This document shows, in pieces, positions 51,953-61,826 of a stretch of 64,000 nt of DNA (positions within the stretch are counted from its first letter, which is position 1; each line of letters begins with the position of its first letter). Source of the stretch: an uncultured Ruminiclostridium sp. (lineage in GTDB: Bacteria > Bacillota > Clostridia > Oscillospirales > Ruminococcaceae); the NCBI GenBank assembly GCA_910588335.1, contig CAJUQV010000010.1, positions 1 through 64,000 of the forward strand, in the 5' to 3' direction. The translations under genes and the position numbers were made by a program. The notes below the pieces were generated by a model. The model did no database searches. It was given only the letters and a program-made list of their open reading frames with translations, and was not told the origin of the DNA.

Positions 51953-52010
51953 ACACTAATTCATTTTTAAACTGTGGGTATTACGTAAGTTTAAAAAGGG
52001 ATTTGTATAA
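51953..52010 (+). repeat. Structured intergenic element, short copy H
   Basis: ACACTAATTCATTTTTAAAC (51953-51972) pairs with AGTTTAAAAAGGGATTTGTA (51988-52007). The loop GTATTACGT is shared with copy F. It lies in the MMPL operon leader, 55 bases before the start codon. Confidence 0.7.
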
Positions 52011-52064
52011 TATTCTCGTATTAACAGCACTACCGATAATGATATTTTGAAAGGAGCCTTTAAC

Positions 52065-54542
52065 TTGAGCAATCGGCAAAACAACAATTCGGAAAAACAA
52101 AGTCCCCTCGAACGCATATCCGCGTTTATAGTGGACAAAAGAAAAGCGTTTTATCTACTGTACATAGGCTTTGCGATTTTCTGCATCTTTTCCGGAAGCT
52201 GGACAAAGGTAAACGGCGATCTTACCAGCTATCTTCCCGCCACAACTGAAACCCGAATGGGACTAACCATCATGAAGAACGAGTTTGTGACCTTCGGCAC
52301 CAGCCGTATAATGGCGGATAATATCTCCTTTGCTATGGCGGAAAAATTAGCGGAAGATATCGAACGCATTGAGGGAGTAAAATCCGTGGAATTTGACGGA
52401 ACGGAAGAGCATTTCAAAAACGGAGCGGCACTTTTTTCCATAACCTATGACGGTACGGCCGAAGACGAAATCAGCGTCAGCGCACTGAAAAGCATTACCG
52501 AGCTTTTGGATGGCTACGACATTTACATAACGGGAGATACGGGAGACTCGGCCTCGGAGGGACTTGCCGCCGAAATGCAGGTGGTAATGATAATTGCCGT
52601 GGTTATCATTATTCTTGTGCTGCTGTTCACTTCTCATACGTATATGGAAATACCGGTGCTGTTGGCCACTTTCGGTATGGCGGCGCTTATGAATAAGGGC
52701 ACCAACTTTATTTTCGGAGAAATCTCATTCGTATCCGATTCGGTTGCGGTAGTGTTGCAGCTTGCACTGGCGATAGACTACGCTATCATTCTCTGCCACC
52801 GCTACACCGAGGAACGCACGCACTCGGAATCAAGAGAGGCGGTAATAACCGCTCTGTCAAAAGCTATACCCGAAATTGCGGGAAGCTCAATGACAACTCT
52901 TTCGGGATTGGGCGCCATGTGCTTTATGCACTTCGGAATAGGCAAGGATCTGGGACTGGTGCTGATAAAATCCATTATTCTCAGCTTGCTGGCGGTATTT
53001 ACGCTTATGCCCGGACTTCTTATGAGCTTCAGCAAGCTGATCGACAGTACTCACCACAAAAGCTTTGTGCCTAAGATAAGCGGCTGGGGTAAGTTAGCGG
53101 TAAAAACACGCTTTGTCATGCCTCCGATTTTTGTTTTACTGATAATCGCCGGCTTTATTTTCTCAAATAATTGTCCTTACGCCTACGGACAAACCGATCT
53201 CACGACCACCAGAAAAAATGAGACGCAGATAGCGCAGGAGGCGGTAAACAACACCTTCGGCAGCGTAAACACATTAGCGGTGCTTGTTCCCAACGGAAAC
53301 TACGAAAAAGAAGGAAAGCTGCTCCGTGAGCTGGAAAGAATGCCTGAAACAAATACGGTATTGGGGCTTGCGAACGTTGATGCGATGGACGATTATGTGC
53401 TGACCGACAGGCTTACGCCGCGCCAGTTTGCGGAAATGACCGATCTGGACATAGAGGCGGCGCGGCTTCTTTACTCCGCCTATGCGGTAAATCAAGAGGC
53501 CTACGGTCAGTTGGTGTCGGGCGTGGACAGCTACGGCGTACCGCTTATAGATATGTTTATGTTCCTTTACGACCAGATGCGGGAGGGATACGTAACTCTT
53601 GACAACGAGATGACGGAAACCATCGAGGATCTTCACGGTCAGCTTTCCGACGCGAAGCTTCAGCTTCTGGGCGAAAATTACAGCAGGTTGGTTCTCACAC
53701 TTAATATGCCGGAGGAGAGCGAGGAAACCTTTGCGTTTCTGGATACCATCCACAGTACGGCCGCAAAATATTATCCCGAAGACTGCCTGTTGGTGGGCAA
53801 TTCAACCAGTGACTTTGACCTTTCCGCTTCCTTCGGAAACGATAATCTGCTTATCGGGATTCTTACAATAGTGTTTGTGGTGCTGGTACTTGTATTTACC
53901 TTTAAATCCACGGGACTTCCAATACTTTTGATTTTAGTAATTCAGGGCTCGGTATGGATCAACTTCTCTTTCCCTTATCTTCAGCAGGAGCCTTTGTTTT
54001 TCTTAAGCTACCTTGTGGTAAGCTCGATACAAATGGGCGCAAATATAGACTATGCCATAGTTATAGCAAACCGGTATACGGAGTTAAAAAAGGTAATGCC
54101 CTTAAAAAAAGCGGTTATCGAATCGCTTAATCAGGCGTTCCCCACCATTATCACATCAGGTACAATATTAGCTTCCGCAGGCATTCTTATCGGCTTCCTG
54201 TCCACCAATCCGGCCATTTCCTCCATCGGAGTCTGTCTCGGACGCGGAACCCTTATTTCAATATTCCTGGTTATGGGAATATTGCCGCAGATACTGCTTT
54301 TAGGCGACTTTATCATTGAAAAAACCGCCGTTACACTAAAACGGCGACTTCCCTCGCGGAGCAGCACGGGCAAGCTTTGTCTGGACGGCCATATACACGG
54401 ATATGTTTCGGGAATGGTTGACGGAGAATTCAGCGGCGTTATCAACGGCATCGTTAACGCTCAGATTGAAGCTGGAGCCGTAAGCGGCGAGGAAACCGAA
54501 ACAAAGGAAAAGGAGGTAAAAGAAAATGCTGGGGTCAAATAA
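52065..54542 (+). CDS. MMPL/RND-family membrane transporter
   Basis: The 825-residue protein has two MMPL repeats, each with one helix, a large extracytoplasmic domain and five further helices. The proton-relay-type motifs LAIDYAIILCHRYTEE and GANIDYAIVIANRYTE occur in the respective halves. Relatives export lipids, lipopeptides or drugs. The start is TTG 52065, with AAAGGAG eight bases upstream. The C-terminal tail has the repeat-like GHIHGYVSGMVDGEF-type stretch followed by charged residues. The stop lies 17 bases inside the GLUG gene, so the two are translationally coupled. Confidence 0.88.
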   Translation: MSNRQNNNSEKQSPLERISAFIVDKRKAFYLLYIGFAIFCIFSGSWTKVNGDLTSYLPATTETRMGLTIMKNEFVTFGTSRIMADNISFAMAEKLAEDIERIEGVKSVEFDGTEEHFKNGAALFSITYDGTAEDEISVSALKSITELLDGYDIYITGDTGDSASEGLAAEMQVVMIIAVVIIILVLLFTSHTYMEIPVLLATFGMAALMNKGTNFIFGEISFVSDSVAVVLQLALAIDYAIILCHRYTEERTHSESREAVITALSKAIPEIAGSSMTTLSGLGAMCFMHFGIGKDLGLVLIKSIILSLLAVFTLMPGLLMSFSKLIDSTHHKSFVPKISGWGKLAVKTRFVMPPIFVLLIIAGFIFSNNCPYAYGQTDLTTTRKNETQIAQEAVNNTFGSVNTLAVLVPNGNYEKEGKLLRELERMPETNTVLGLANVDAMDDYVLTDRLTPRQFAEMTDLDIEAARLLYSAYAVNQEAYGQLVSGVDSYGVPLIDMFMFLYDQMREGYVTLDNEMTETIEDLHGQLSDAKLQLLGENYSRLVLTLNMPEESEETFAFLDTIHSTAAKYYPEDCLLVGNSTSDFDLSASFGNDNLLIGILTIVFVVLVLVFTFKSTGLPILLILVIQGSVWINFSFPYLQQEPLFFLSYLVVSSIQMGANIDYAIVIANRYTELKKVMPLKKAVIESLNQAFPTIITSGTILASAGILIGFLSTNPAISSIGVCLGRGTLISIFLVMGILPQILLLGDFIIEKTAVTLKRRLPSRSSTGKLCLDGHIHGYVSGMVDGEFSGVINGIVNAQIEAGAVSGEETETKEKEVKENAGVK

Positions 54543-57500
54543 ATTTGTCTCCGCTCTGACAGCGGGAGCTATATTTGTTTCTTCAATATCAATTGCTTAT
54601 CCGATATTCGCCTCTTCGGCGGATAAAGACGAAATATTTATCTCCTCTGCCGAGGAGATGGCGGAATTTTCCGAGAATTGCCACCTCGACAGTTGGTCAA
54701 AAGGAAAAAACGTTACTCTCACCGCCGACATTAACCTTACGGACATTGATTTTGAACCTGTTCCGATTTTTTCGGGAACATTTAACGGGGCGGGCCACAC
54801 GATTAAGGGTCTACGTCTTGAAAAAGCCGGCTCAAATCTCGGACTTTTCAGGTATATTGAAGCTGGAGGCACGGTAAAGGATCTTAATGTTCAGGCTATA
54901 ATCACTCCCGGCGGCAGTGCTGATAAGGCAGGCGGAATAATCGGAACAAATTCGGGAACGATCAGGAACTGTACATTTTTGGGCACGGTACGCGGCGAAA
55001 GCGAGATCGGCGGTATCGTCGGGCGCAACAGCGAAACGGGAAGCGTTATCGGCTGCTCCGCCAAAGGTTTTATTTACGGTAAAAATGCGGCGGGCGGCAT
55101 TGCCGGACATAATTCCGGCGTTTTGCTGAAATGCGAAAACTTGGCGGGAGTAAATCTTACCAATGCCGATTCCTCCCTTAATTTAACCGAAATCGACCCC
55201 GAAGGAATTCTGGAACAGTACAGATTCTCCAACGATAAAAGCGAAAAAGAGCTTCTGGATAACTGTTCCGATTCCGGAGGAATAGTCGGCTATTCCGACG
55301 GAATAGTACAAAGCTGTATCAACAAGGGCGATATAGGCTACCCTCATGTAGGATATAATATGGGAGGAGTAGCGGGACGTCAGAGCGGTTATATGGCGGG
55401 ATGTTCCAATTTCGGAACGGTCAATGGCAGAAAAGATGTGGGCGGCATAACGGGTCAGTCCGAACCGTATCTGACAATCGAACCAAAAAAAGCGACATTA
55501 GAGCAGATCAGAACAGAGCTGCGGATACTGAACGACCTGATTGACAAAACACTGAACGATGTTCAAGCGGCAGGCAACAATATTTCCGACAGTTTTACGC
55601 TTATGAAGGAATATACCGATACGGCTGAGGAAAGCTGTAAGGAAATGCTGGACGGTGTAACGGACTTCGTGGACGGTAATGTTGGAATTATCAACACCGC
55701 GTCCGCAGATATAACCAACGCGCTTGACAAAATCGCTCCCGCCATGGAGGAGCTGTCGGAAGCGGGAAAAAGCATAAGCGACGCTTCGGAGCAGCTCGGA
55801 GCGGCTATGGATTCCCTTAAGGATATCGCCGATGTGAGCGATACTGCGATGAAAGACGTCAAAAGCTCGCTTGAAAGGCTTAAAATTGCTTCGGATAACT
55901 TAATTAGCGCCTCGGATGGAATGAAAGCGGCCGCCGAGGTTATGACCGACGACATTGTGTGGGATCTTAGGGAAATGCTGTCGTTGGCATACAACGATCT
56001 GCACAATGCTTCGGAAGCGCTTAAAGATTATCTTAACGAGCTGATTGACGCGCTTAACGACTTTTTCGGCGCTCTGAGCGCCGCGGGACTGGTGGATTTT
56101 CGACCGGCCACCGTAAACTCCTTTGCCGATGAGTTTGCTCCACCAGCCGACGCCGAGGAAAATGAAGAAGCGAGAGACACTTCCGTTCCTTCGGAGAGCG
56201 AAACCGCAAACTCTTACGATGATACGGGAGACACTTACGTTTCGGAAAGAACCGAAGAAGCCGGCCAACCGGAAGAACCAAATGTTCCGGATGACCCAGG
56301 CGGTACTGAAAATCCCGACAAGCCGGATAGACCCGAAATACCGATCATTCCCAACTTGCCTGAACCTCCCGAAATACCTGCCGCACCGGATATTTCAATA
56401 AGTACTGACGATTACAAACGCATAATCGACAGTCTGAATTATAGCTGGGATATAGTCGGTGACGCGCTCAAAAGCTCCGCTGATTTCTTCGGCACAGCGG
56501 CGGAAAGTCTCGAAAACGCTTTTTCCGATCTTGAAGCGGCCGCGGAAAAGCTTGACCCGGTCTCCGAAGATATAAACAACGTTCTTGATAAATTCAAGAC
56601 CGCTGCGGACGCGACTTCGGCAATGGGAAAAACGCTTCAAAGCTCTTTTACCGCTTTCGGCGGCGCGGTGAGAGAACTCACAGAAGGGGGACCGAAGGAA
56701 TTCAGGATACTCGGCGATGATTTTAAAAATGCGGGAAATACGCTTCACGGAGCCGTAATCGCCATTACCGACAATGCGGAAAAGCTTAACAATGAACTTG
56801 ATCACAACAGCGGAGTTGTAGCGGACGATCTGAGAGCTGTAAACGCCCAGTTGGAAACCGTATCCGAATTAGTATTAAACGCGGTTTCCGATCTGAAAGA
56901 CGACGTATATTCCCCGTCAATAGGCGATACGCTCCAGGATACCTCGGACGAGGACATCTCCGACACCAGACAGGGAAAAATAACCGACTGCGTAAACCAC
57001 GGAGAAGTTATTGGCGACCGAAATGTAGGCGGCATAGTGGGCGCTTTGGCAATAGAATTTGATCTTGACCCCGAAAGCGATCTTACCGACGATATACGCT
57101 TCGGAGCCACTTATGAAACAAAGGCGGTAATACAAACAGGCAGAAATTACGGCTCGGTTACCGCTAAAAAAGACTGCGTGGGCGGAATTGTGGGTCAGAT
57201 GGAGCTGGGAACGGCCATATACTGTCAGAATTACGGTAATGTTACCAGCAGCGGCGGAAATTATGTGGGAGGAATCGCGGGTCGTTCCGAAGCTATGGTG
57301 AGAAATTGCTACGCCAAAAGCGTACTCTCAGGCGGCAGCTATATAGGCGGTATCACAGGATGGGCAAGCCGTCTTCGCAGCTGCTGCTCAATAGCCACAA
57401 TCAAGGAGAGCGGCGAGTATATCGGCGCGGTATCCGGAGCCGTACAGACCGACGGCGTACTTAACAACAATTTGTTTGTGGATACGGGAACCGCAGGAGT

Positions 57501-58263
57501 AGACGGAGTAAGCTACGTGGGAAGAGCGGAACCTATTGAGTTTTCGGAGCTTGTAAAGAAAGAAGGATTGCCTAAGGAGCTTACCGATTTTAATCTTATA
57601 CTCACCGCCGACGAAAAGACGGTGGAAAAAATTCATTTTTCCTACGGCGACGACCTGTCAAAACTTGCTCTTCCCGAAGTACCCGAAAAAAACGGCTGCT
57701 TCGGAAGATGGGGAGAGTTCGACACTTCGGGACTTATGTCCGACATAACATTGGAAGCCGTTTACTCCCCTTGGATTACTATCACAGCCAGCGCCGAGGC
57801 TGAAGGAAAGCTTGCGCTTGCTCTGGCGGAGGGGAAATTTACTGATCTTGCGGAGCTTCATGCTAATGAAAGTACGTCTCAGTTACCATTGGGAGCTGAC
57901 GAGGATACCGCTGTGCTTGATATATCCATTACGGGGACAGAACTTAGCGACAGCGACACCGTACCCATCAGACTGCTCAATAAAAGCGGGAAAAAAGCGA
58001 CTGTAATGAAGCTCGTCGGAGACAAGTGGCAAACGGTTAATCATACCGAAAACGGAAGCTACCTTATAATAGAAATGAACGGAACAAAAGGCACCTTTTG
58101 TATACAGCCGGATAACGGAAACGCGGCGGTAATTACAGCGGCTTCGGCGGCAGCAATCACGGCGGCGGTTATCGTTATAATAATCATTTTCACATTAAAA
58201 AAGAAAAAATCCGCCGGAAGTAAAACCAAGTCAGTGCCCACAATAACAAGGAAAAGGAAATAA
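54526..58263 (+). CDS. Giant GLUG-repeat surface protein with helical insert and membrane anchor
   Basis: The 1245-residue protein has a signal peptide (residues 1-30) and GLUG-type repeats at about 134-310 (GGIIGTNSG, GGIVGRNSE, GGIAGHNSG, GGIVGYSDG, GGVAGRQSG, GGITGQSEP). A long amphipathic helical region follows (322-520), then a proline/glutamate-rich linker (538-622), a second helical region (628-790) and a second GLUG block (817-1000). The end has one membrane helix near 1200-1222 and a lysine-rich cytosolic tail. GGAGG precedes ATG 54526. The split beta-solenoid with rod-like helices recalls Pip/YhgE-type partners. With the coupled MMPL gene it may form an envelope-spanning export or adhesion device; that is inference. 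Confidence 0.85.
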   Translation: MLGSNKFVSALTAGAIFVSSISIAYPIFASSADKDEIFISSAEEMAEFSENCHLDSWSKGKNVTLTADINLTDIDFEPVPIFSGTFNGAGHTIKGLRLEKAGSNLGLFRYIEAGGTVKDLNVQAIITPGGSADKAGGIIGTNSGTIRNCTFLGTVRGESEIGGIVGRNSETGSVIGCSAKGFIYGKNAAGGIAGHNSGVLLKCENLAGVNLTNADSSLNLTEIDPEGILEQYRFSNDKSEKELLDNCSDSGGIVGYSDGIVQSCINKGDIGYPHVGYNMGGVAGRQSGYMAGCSNFGTVNGRKDVGGITGQSEPYLTIEPKKATLEQIRTELRILNDLIDKTLNDVQAAGNNISDSFTLMKEYTDTAEESCKEMLDGVTDFVDGNVGIINTASADITNALDKIAPAMEELSEAGKSISDASEQLGAAMDSLKDIADVSDTAMKDVKSSLERLKIASDNLISASDGMKAAAEVMTDDIVWDLREMLSLAYNDLHNASEALKDYLNELIDALNDFFGALSAAGLVDFRPATVNSFADEFAPPADAEENEEARDTSVPSESETANSYDDTGDTYVSERTEEAGQPEEPNVPDDPGGTENPDKPDRPEIPIIPNLPEPPEIPAAPDISISTDDYKRIIDSLNYSWDIVGDALKSSADFFGTAAESLENAFSDLEAAAEKLDPVSEDINNVLDKFKTAADATSAMGKTLQSSFTAFGGAVRELTEGGPKEFRILGDDFKNAGNTLHGAVIAITDNAEKLNNELDHNSGVVADDLRAVNAQLETVSELVLNAVSDLKDDVYSPSIGDTLQDTSDEDISDTRQGKITDCVNHGEVIGDRNVGGIVGALAIEFDLDPESDLTDDIRFGATYETKAVIQTGRNYGSVTAKKDCVGGIVGQMELGTAIYCQNYGNVTSSGGNYVGGIAGRSEAMVRNCYAKSVLSGGSYIGGITGWASRLRSCCSIATIKESGEYIGAVSGAVQTDGVLNNNLFVDTGTAGVDGVSYVGRAEPIEFSELVKKEGLPKELTDFNLILTADEKTVEKIHFSYGDDLSKLALPEVPEKNGCFGRWGEFDTSGLMSDITLEAVYSPWITITASAEAEGKLALALAEGKFTDLAELHANESTSQLPLGADEDTAVLDISITGTELSDSDTVPIRLLNKSGKKATVMKLVGDKWQTVNHTENGSYLIIEMNGTKGTFCIQPDNGNAAVITAASAAAITAAVIVIIIIFTLKKKKSAGSKTKSVPTITRKRK

Positions 58264-58268
58264 AGCAA

Positions 58269-58823
58269 ATGACCGAAAAGGAAATAAAGGTTATTCTGAC
58301 AAAAAATCAGTACGATAAAATAAAAGCACTTTTTAACTGGGACGAACAGATATCCCAAATAAACCGCTACTATGTTAATTCCGATACGGACAGCGGGAAA
58401 AAGCTCACGATACGGGTACGCGAGGAAAACTCAAGATACTGGCTTCAGATAAAACGGCCTAAATCCGAAGAAAGCTCTCTTCATATCAGCGAGGAATACC
58501 AGAAGGAGCTGAATTCCGCACCAAACCTTCTGCCCTCGGAAACTCTGACTGAGCTTACGGGTTTTTATATTCCCGACTCGCGTCTCATAGGCTCCCTTTC
58601 AACCGAAAGAGCCGTATGCCGGAGTTATCCGAATCTGGAAATATGCCTTGACAAGGTTCGGTATTACGATGTAACGGAGTATGAGCTGGAGCTTGAATAC
58701 ACCGGCGATTTTCCCGACGAGGCAATAAAGCTGCTGTCGGAAAACGGAATAAGTTTTGGGGAAAAAATTGACGGAAAATATTACAGATTCCTCAGGTACG
58801 CGAAAGAGCATGGAATAGTCTGA
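58269..58823 (+). CDS. CYTH domain protein
   Basis: The 184-residue protein starts TEKEIKVILT, the ExExK signature of CYTH tunnel-fold enzymes. IRVREENSRYWLQIKRP and ELELEYTGDFPDEA supply the expected strands of charged residues. The family includes thiamine triphosphatase, class IV adenylate cyclase and inorganic triphosphatases. Triphosphate hydrolysis is the most likely activity, with the substrate unknown. It begins five bases after the GLUG gene and closes the operon, an unusual partner for an RND transporter. Confidence 0.85.
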   Translation: MTEKEIKVILTKNQYDKIKALFNWDEQISQINRYYVNSDTDSGKKLTIRVREENSRYWLQIKRPKSEESSLHISEEYQKELNSAPNLLPSETLTELTGFYIPDSRLIGSLSTERAVCRSYPNLEICLDKVRYYDVTEYELELEYTGDFPDEAIKLLSENGISFGEKIDGKYYRFLRYAKEHGIV

Positions 58824-58888
58824 TTTGCTTTATTAGTTACAAAATCTGATTCAAAATCCAAGCACACATTTTAAGAATACAAGCTCTA

Positions 58889-58929
58889 AAAAAGCTGTGA
58901 TTCGGTTTATGCCGAAATCACAGCTTTTT
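58889..58929. terminator. Bidirectional terminator
   Basis: AAAAAGCTGTGATTCGG and CCGAAATCACAGCTTTTT form a long stem with a 6-base loop between the convergent CYTH and comF genes, with A/T runs on both sides. Confidence 0.9.
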
Positions 58930-58935
58930 ATTTTT

Positions 58936-59601
58936 TCAGCGAAGCATTGTCTTTGCGAAAACCGCCGCGCCTACTGTTTTGGCACCCGCTTTTTTAAGAG
59001 TCTTTGCCGCTTCGGACAAAGTACTGCCGGTTGTGCTTATATCGTCCACGATCAAAATGCTTCTTCCTTTTGCGATTTTTTCATCGAGACAGCAAAAAGC
59101 GTCTTTTACATTCACTGCTCTTTCGCTTGCTTTTAAGGTTTTTTGCGGCTTTGTGTCCCTGATTTTCTTCAGAAAACCCACACAGGGCTTATCCGCTAGC
59201 TGCGCTACCTCATTGGCTATAAGTCTGCACTGATTATAACCGCGCTTGTATATGTCCTTTTTCCTCATGGGAACATATGTGATGACCTCGGCTTTATTCA
59301 GAATATCTCCTCCGCTTCTGACAAGCGCCTTGTATATCAGATATGCGGCTCCGCTTATGGCGTAACCGTCGCCATCGTTTTTGAACCTGCCCGCAAGAGC
59401 TTTTCCGAATACGTCATAAACGGAAAATGCGATAAAATAATCCAAATATGGTATCGGAAGATTTTCGGACGGCGATGAAAACAATTTTACGCAGGTGTTA
59501 CAGAAATACTCGTCAAAAGAAATCTCACGGCCACACATTCCGCAGCGGTTGGGATAAAAAAGATCCAGAAGCAGTCTTTTCAAAATATAAAACCGTTTCA
59601 C
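58936..59601 (-). CDS. comF: ComF family phosphoribosyltransferase-like protein
   Basis: The 221-residue protein has an N-terminal zinc finger (CGMCGREI and FCNTCVKLF) and a type I phosphoribosyltransferase fold with ILIVDDISTTGSTL. MRKKDIYKRGYNQCRLIANEVA is the usual ComF stretch. ComF proteins take part in DNA uptake and processing during competence. The start codon is GTG, overlapping the recD2 stop as GTGA with GGAGG upstream, so it is translated from the recD2 mRNA. Confidence 0.92.
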   Translation of the reverse strand: MKRFYILKRLLLDLFYPNRCGMCGREISFDEYFCNTCVKLFSSPSENLPIPYLDYFIAFSVYDVFGKALAGRFKNDGDGYAISGAAYLIYKALVRSGGDILNKAEVITYVPMRKKDIYKRGYNQCRLIANEVAQLADKPCVGFLKKIRDTKPQKTLKASERAVNVKDAFCCLDEKIAKGRSILIVDDISTTGSTLSEAAKTLKKAGAKTVGAAVFAKTMLR

Positions 59602-61826
59602 AACAGATTACCTCCGTTGTTATTCAGCCTTAAAAGCGCTCTGATGCAGGAATAGCGGAGGGTTCTTCGGTCGTTGTCAACCATCTCGCGAACCTGTTTT
59701 TTTGTGCCTATTAAAATAAGAATGTTTTTTGCTCTTGTGACGCCGGTGTACAGCAAATTACGGTATTGAAGATTTCTGCTGATGGATGTCAGAGGCATTA
59801 TCACCGCGTTGTACTCGCTGCCCTGACTTTTATGTACCGTAACGGCATAGGCAAGATCGAGTTTTTTAAGCAAATCGGGTGTGTACAGAGCCTTTCTTCC
59901 GTCGTAGTTCACCGTAAGATTTCCGCTGTGCTTGTCCAGTTCCTCTATATAGCCTATGTCTCCGTTAAAAACTCCCCTTCCGTATTCCGCGTCCTTTTTC
60001 CATTCTATATCGTAATCGTTTTTTATCTGCATTACTTTGTCGCCCTCGCGAAAAACGGTTTCAAACACCTTTATTTCGCTTTTCCCTTTTGAAGGAGGAT
60101 TAAGGGCAAGCTGAAGATCACGGTTAAGCTCCTTTGTTCCCGCGCATCCCATTCTGGTTGGCGTTAATATCTGTATATCCTCCAAAGGCGAATAACCATA
60201 GGTATTGGGGAGTCTTTTTTTGGCAAGCTCTATTACCAGTCTCGGTATGTCCCTTTCATTCTCACAGGGCATAAAGAAAAAGTCTTTTTTCCTGTCGTCA
60301 AGAAGAGGGTATTCTCCGTTTACGATTCTGTGAGCATTGGTAACTATTAGGCTTTCCGAGGCCTGACGGAATATTTCCGTAAGCTCTACCTTGGGTATCT
60401 CTCCCCCCGATATAAGATCTCTGAGAACGTTTCCCGCCCCCACCGACGGGAGCTGATTGCTGTCTCCTACCATTATAAGAGAAGCTGACGGTTTCAATGC
60501 CCTTAAAAGCGCTTCAAACAAAAGCACGTCCACCATCGACATTTCATCGACTATAATCACATCCGCCCTAAGAGGATTTTTTTCGTTTCTCTTGAAGGAC
60601 AATCTTTCCTTATCGGTACAGTCCACCTCCAAAAGACGGTGTATGGTTCTGGCATTTTCCCCGGTAACTTCGCTCATTCTTTTGGCAGCCCTTCCCGTGG
60701 GAGCGGCAAGAGAAATGCTTTTTTTATGTTTTTTCAAAAGCTGAATAACTCCGTTTAAGGTGGTGGTTTTTCCAGTTCCGGGACCGCCGGTAAGAATAAA
60801 CAGCCTGTTTCCGAGACACCCGTTTATCGCTGCCTTCTGAAGCGTTTCAAACTCTATATCCAAAGCGAATTCAACGCCGGCTATCTCCTCTGAAAGGTCC
60901 TTTACGTTTCCTGCCGAGATTTTCAGCATCTCGGCCAGTTTTTCCGAAATATATTTTTCCGCGCGGTAATATTCATTTAAATAAATATATCTTTTTTCGC
61001 CAATATCGAGTATCTTAAGCTGTCCGTTTTTTAAAGCCTCGTCAATGCCGCGGTGTATGGTTTCCCCACCGAGTGTCAGAAATCTTTCCGCCGCATCCAC
61101 CGCTCTTTTCACCGGCAGACATGAATGACCCGCGGCGGCGTTTTCCCTTAATATATACATCATGGCGGCTATAACGCGGTTGACGCTGTCGACGCTTATC
61201 CCCTCCGACCTCGCTATCTCGTCCGCCTGTTCAAAATCAACGCCTAACTCGTCATCGCAAAGTATATAAGGATTTTCTTTTATAAACAGGATCGATGACA
61301 CGTCGTATTTTTTCCAGACCTGCGCCGCCGAAGCGGGGCCTATACCGAAGCGCTGCAAAAATTCGATAACGTTTTTTATGCCGCTCAGCTTGCGGTACTC
61401 GCTGCTGATATAAAGCGCTTTATCACTTGTTACTCCTTTAAGCTCCGCAAGGCGAAGAGGATCGTTTTCGATAATTTCCAGCGATTCTTCTCCAAAGCTT
61501 TGTACGATCTTTTTCGCCAAAGCGGGACCCAACCCCTTTATTATGCCCGAACCCAGATATCTTCGTATCTCTTCTGGAGTGGTGGGAAGAGTACGGGTGC
61601 AGCTCACCGCTCTGAACTGTCTCCCGTACTTGGGATTATTGACATAATCGCCGTACAGCTCAAGCCGTTCCCCTTCGGCGATATCGCCCAATTCTCCCAC
61701 AACGTCCACCGGTTCCCCGTCATGATTCAGCAAAAAAACTATGTAGCCCGTTTCGGAATTTTTATACACAATTTCCTCCACAAAGCCCTTTAACATTACC
61801 TGTCCGATCTCTTCCATCAATTTCAT
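59598..61826 (-). CDS. recD2: RecD2-type ATP-dependent DNA helicase
   Basis: The 742-residue superfamily 1B helicase has an N-terminal OB-like region, helix-hairpin-helix segments (LGSGIIKGLGPALAKKIV), Walker A GGPGTGKTTT, Walker B VIIVDEMSMVD, GDSNQLPSVGAG, and the terminal SH3-containing domain with YAVTVHKSQGSEYNAVI. RecD2 acts without RecBC in DNA repair and mismatch processing. It is coupled to a small membrane protein upstream and to comF downstream. Confidence 0.93.
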   Translation of the reverse strand: MKLMEEIGQVMLKGFVEEIVYKNSETGYIVFLLNHDGEPVDVVGELGDIAEGERLELYGDYVNNPKYGRQFRAVSCTRTLPTTPEEIRRYLGSGIIKGLGPALAKKIVQSFGEESLEIIENDPLRLAELKGVTSDKALYISSEYRKLSGIKNVIEFLQRFGIGPASAAQVWKKYDVSSILFIKENPYILCDDELGVDFEQADEIARSEGISVDSVNRVIAAMMYILRENAAAGHSCLPVKRAVDAAERFLTLGGETIHRGIDEALKNGQLKILDIGEKRYIYLNEYYRAEKYISEKLAEMLKISAGNVKDLSEEIAGVEFALDIEFETLQKAAINGCLGNRLFILTGGPGTGKTTTLNGVIQLLKKHKKSISLAAPTGRAAKRMSEVTGENARTIHRLLEVDCTDKERLSFKRNEKNPLRADVIIVDEMSMVDVLLFEALLRALKPSASLIMVGDSNQLPSVGAGNVLRDLISGGEIPKVELTEIFRQASESLIVTNAHRIVNGEYPLLDDRKKDFFFMPCENERDIPRLVIELAKKRLPNTYGYSPLEDIQILTPTRMGCAGTKELNRDLQLALNPPSKGKSEIKVFETVFREGDKVMQIKNDYDIEWKKDAEYGRGVFNGDIGYIEELDKHSGNLTVNYDGRKALYTPDLLKKLDLAYAVTVHKSQGSEYNAVIMPLTSISRNLQYRNLLYTGVTRAKNILILIGTKKQVREMVDNDRRTLRYSCIRALLRLNNNGGNLL

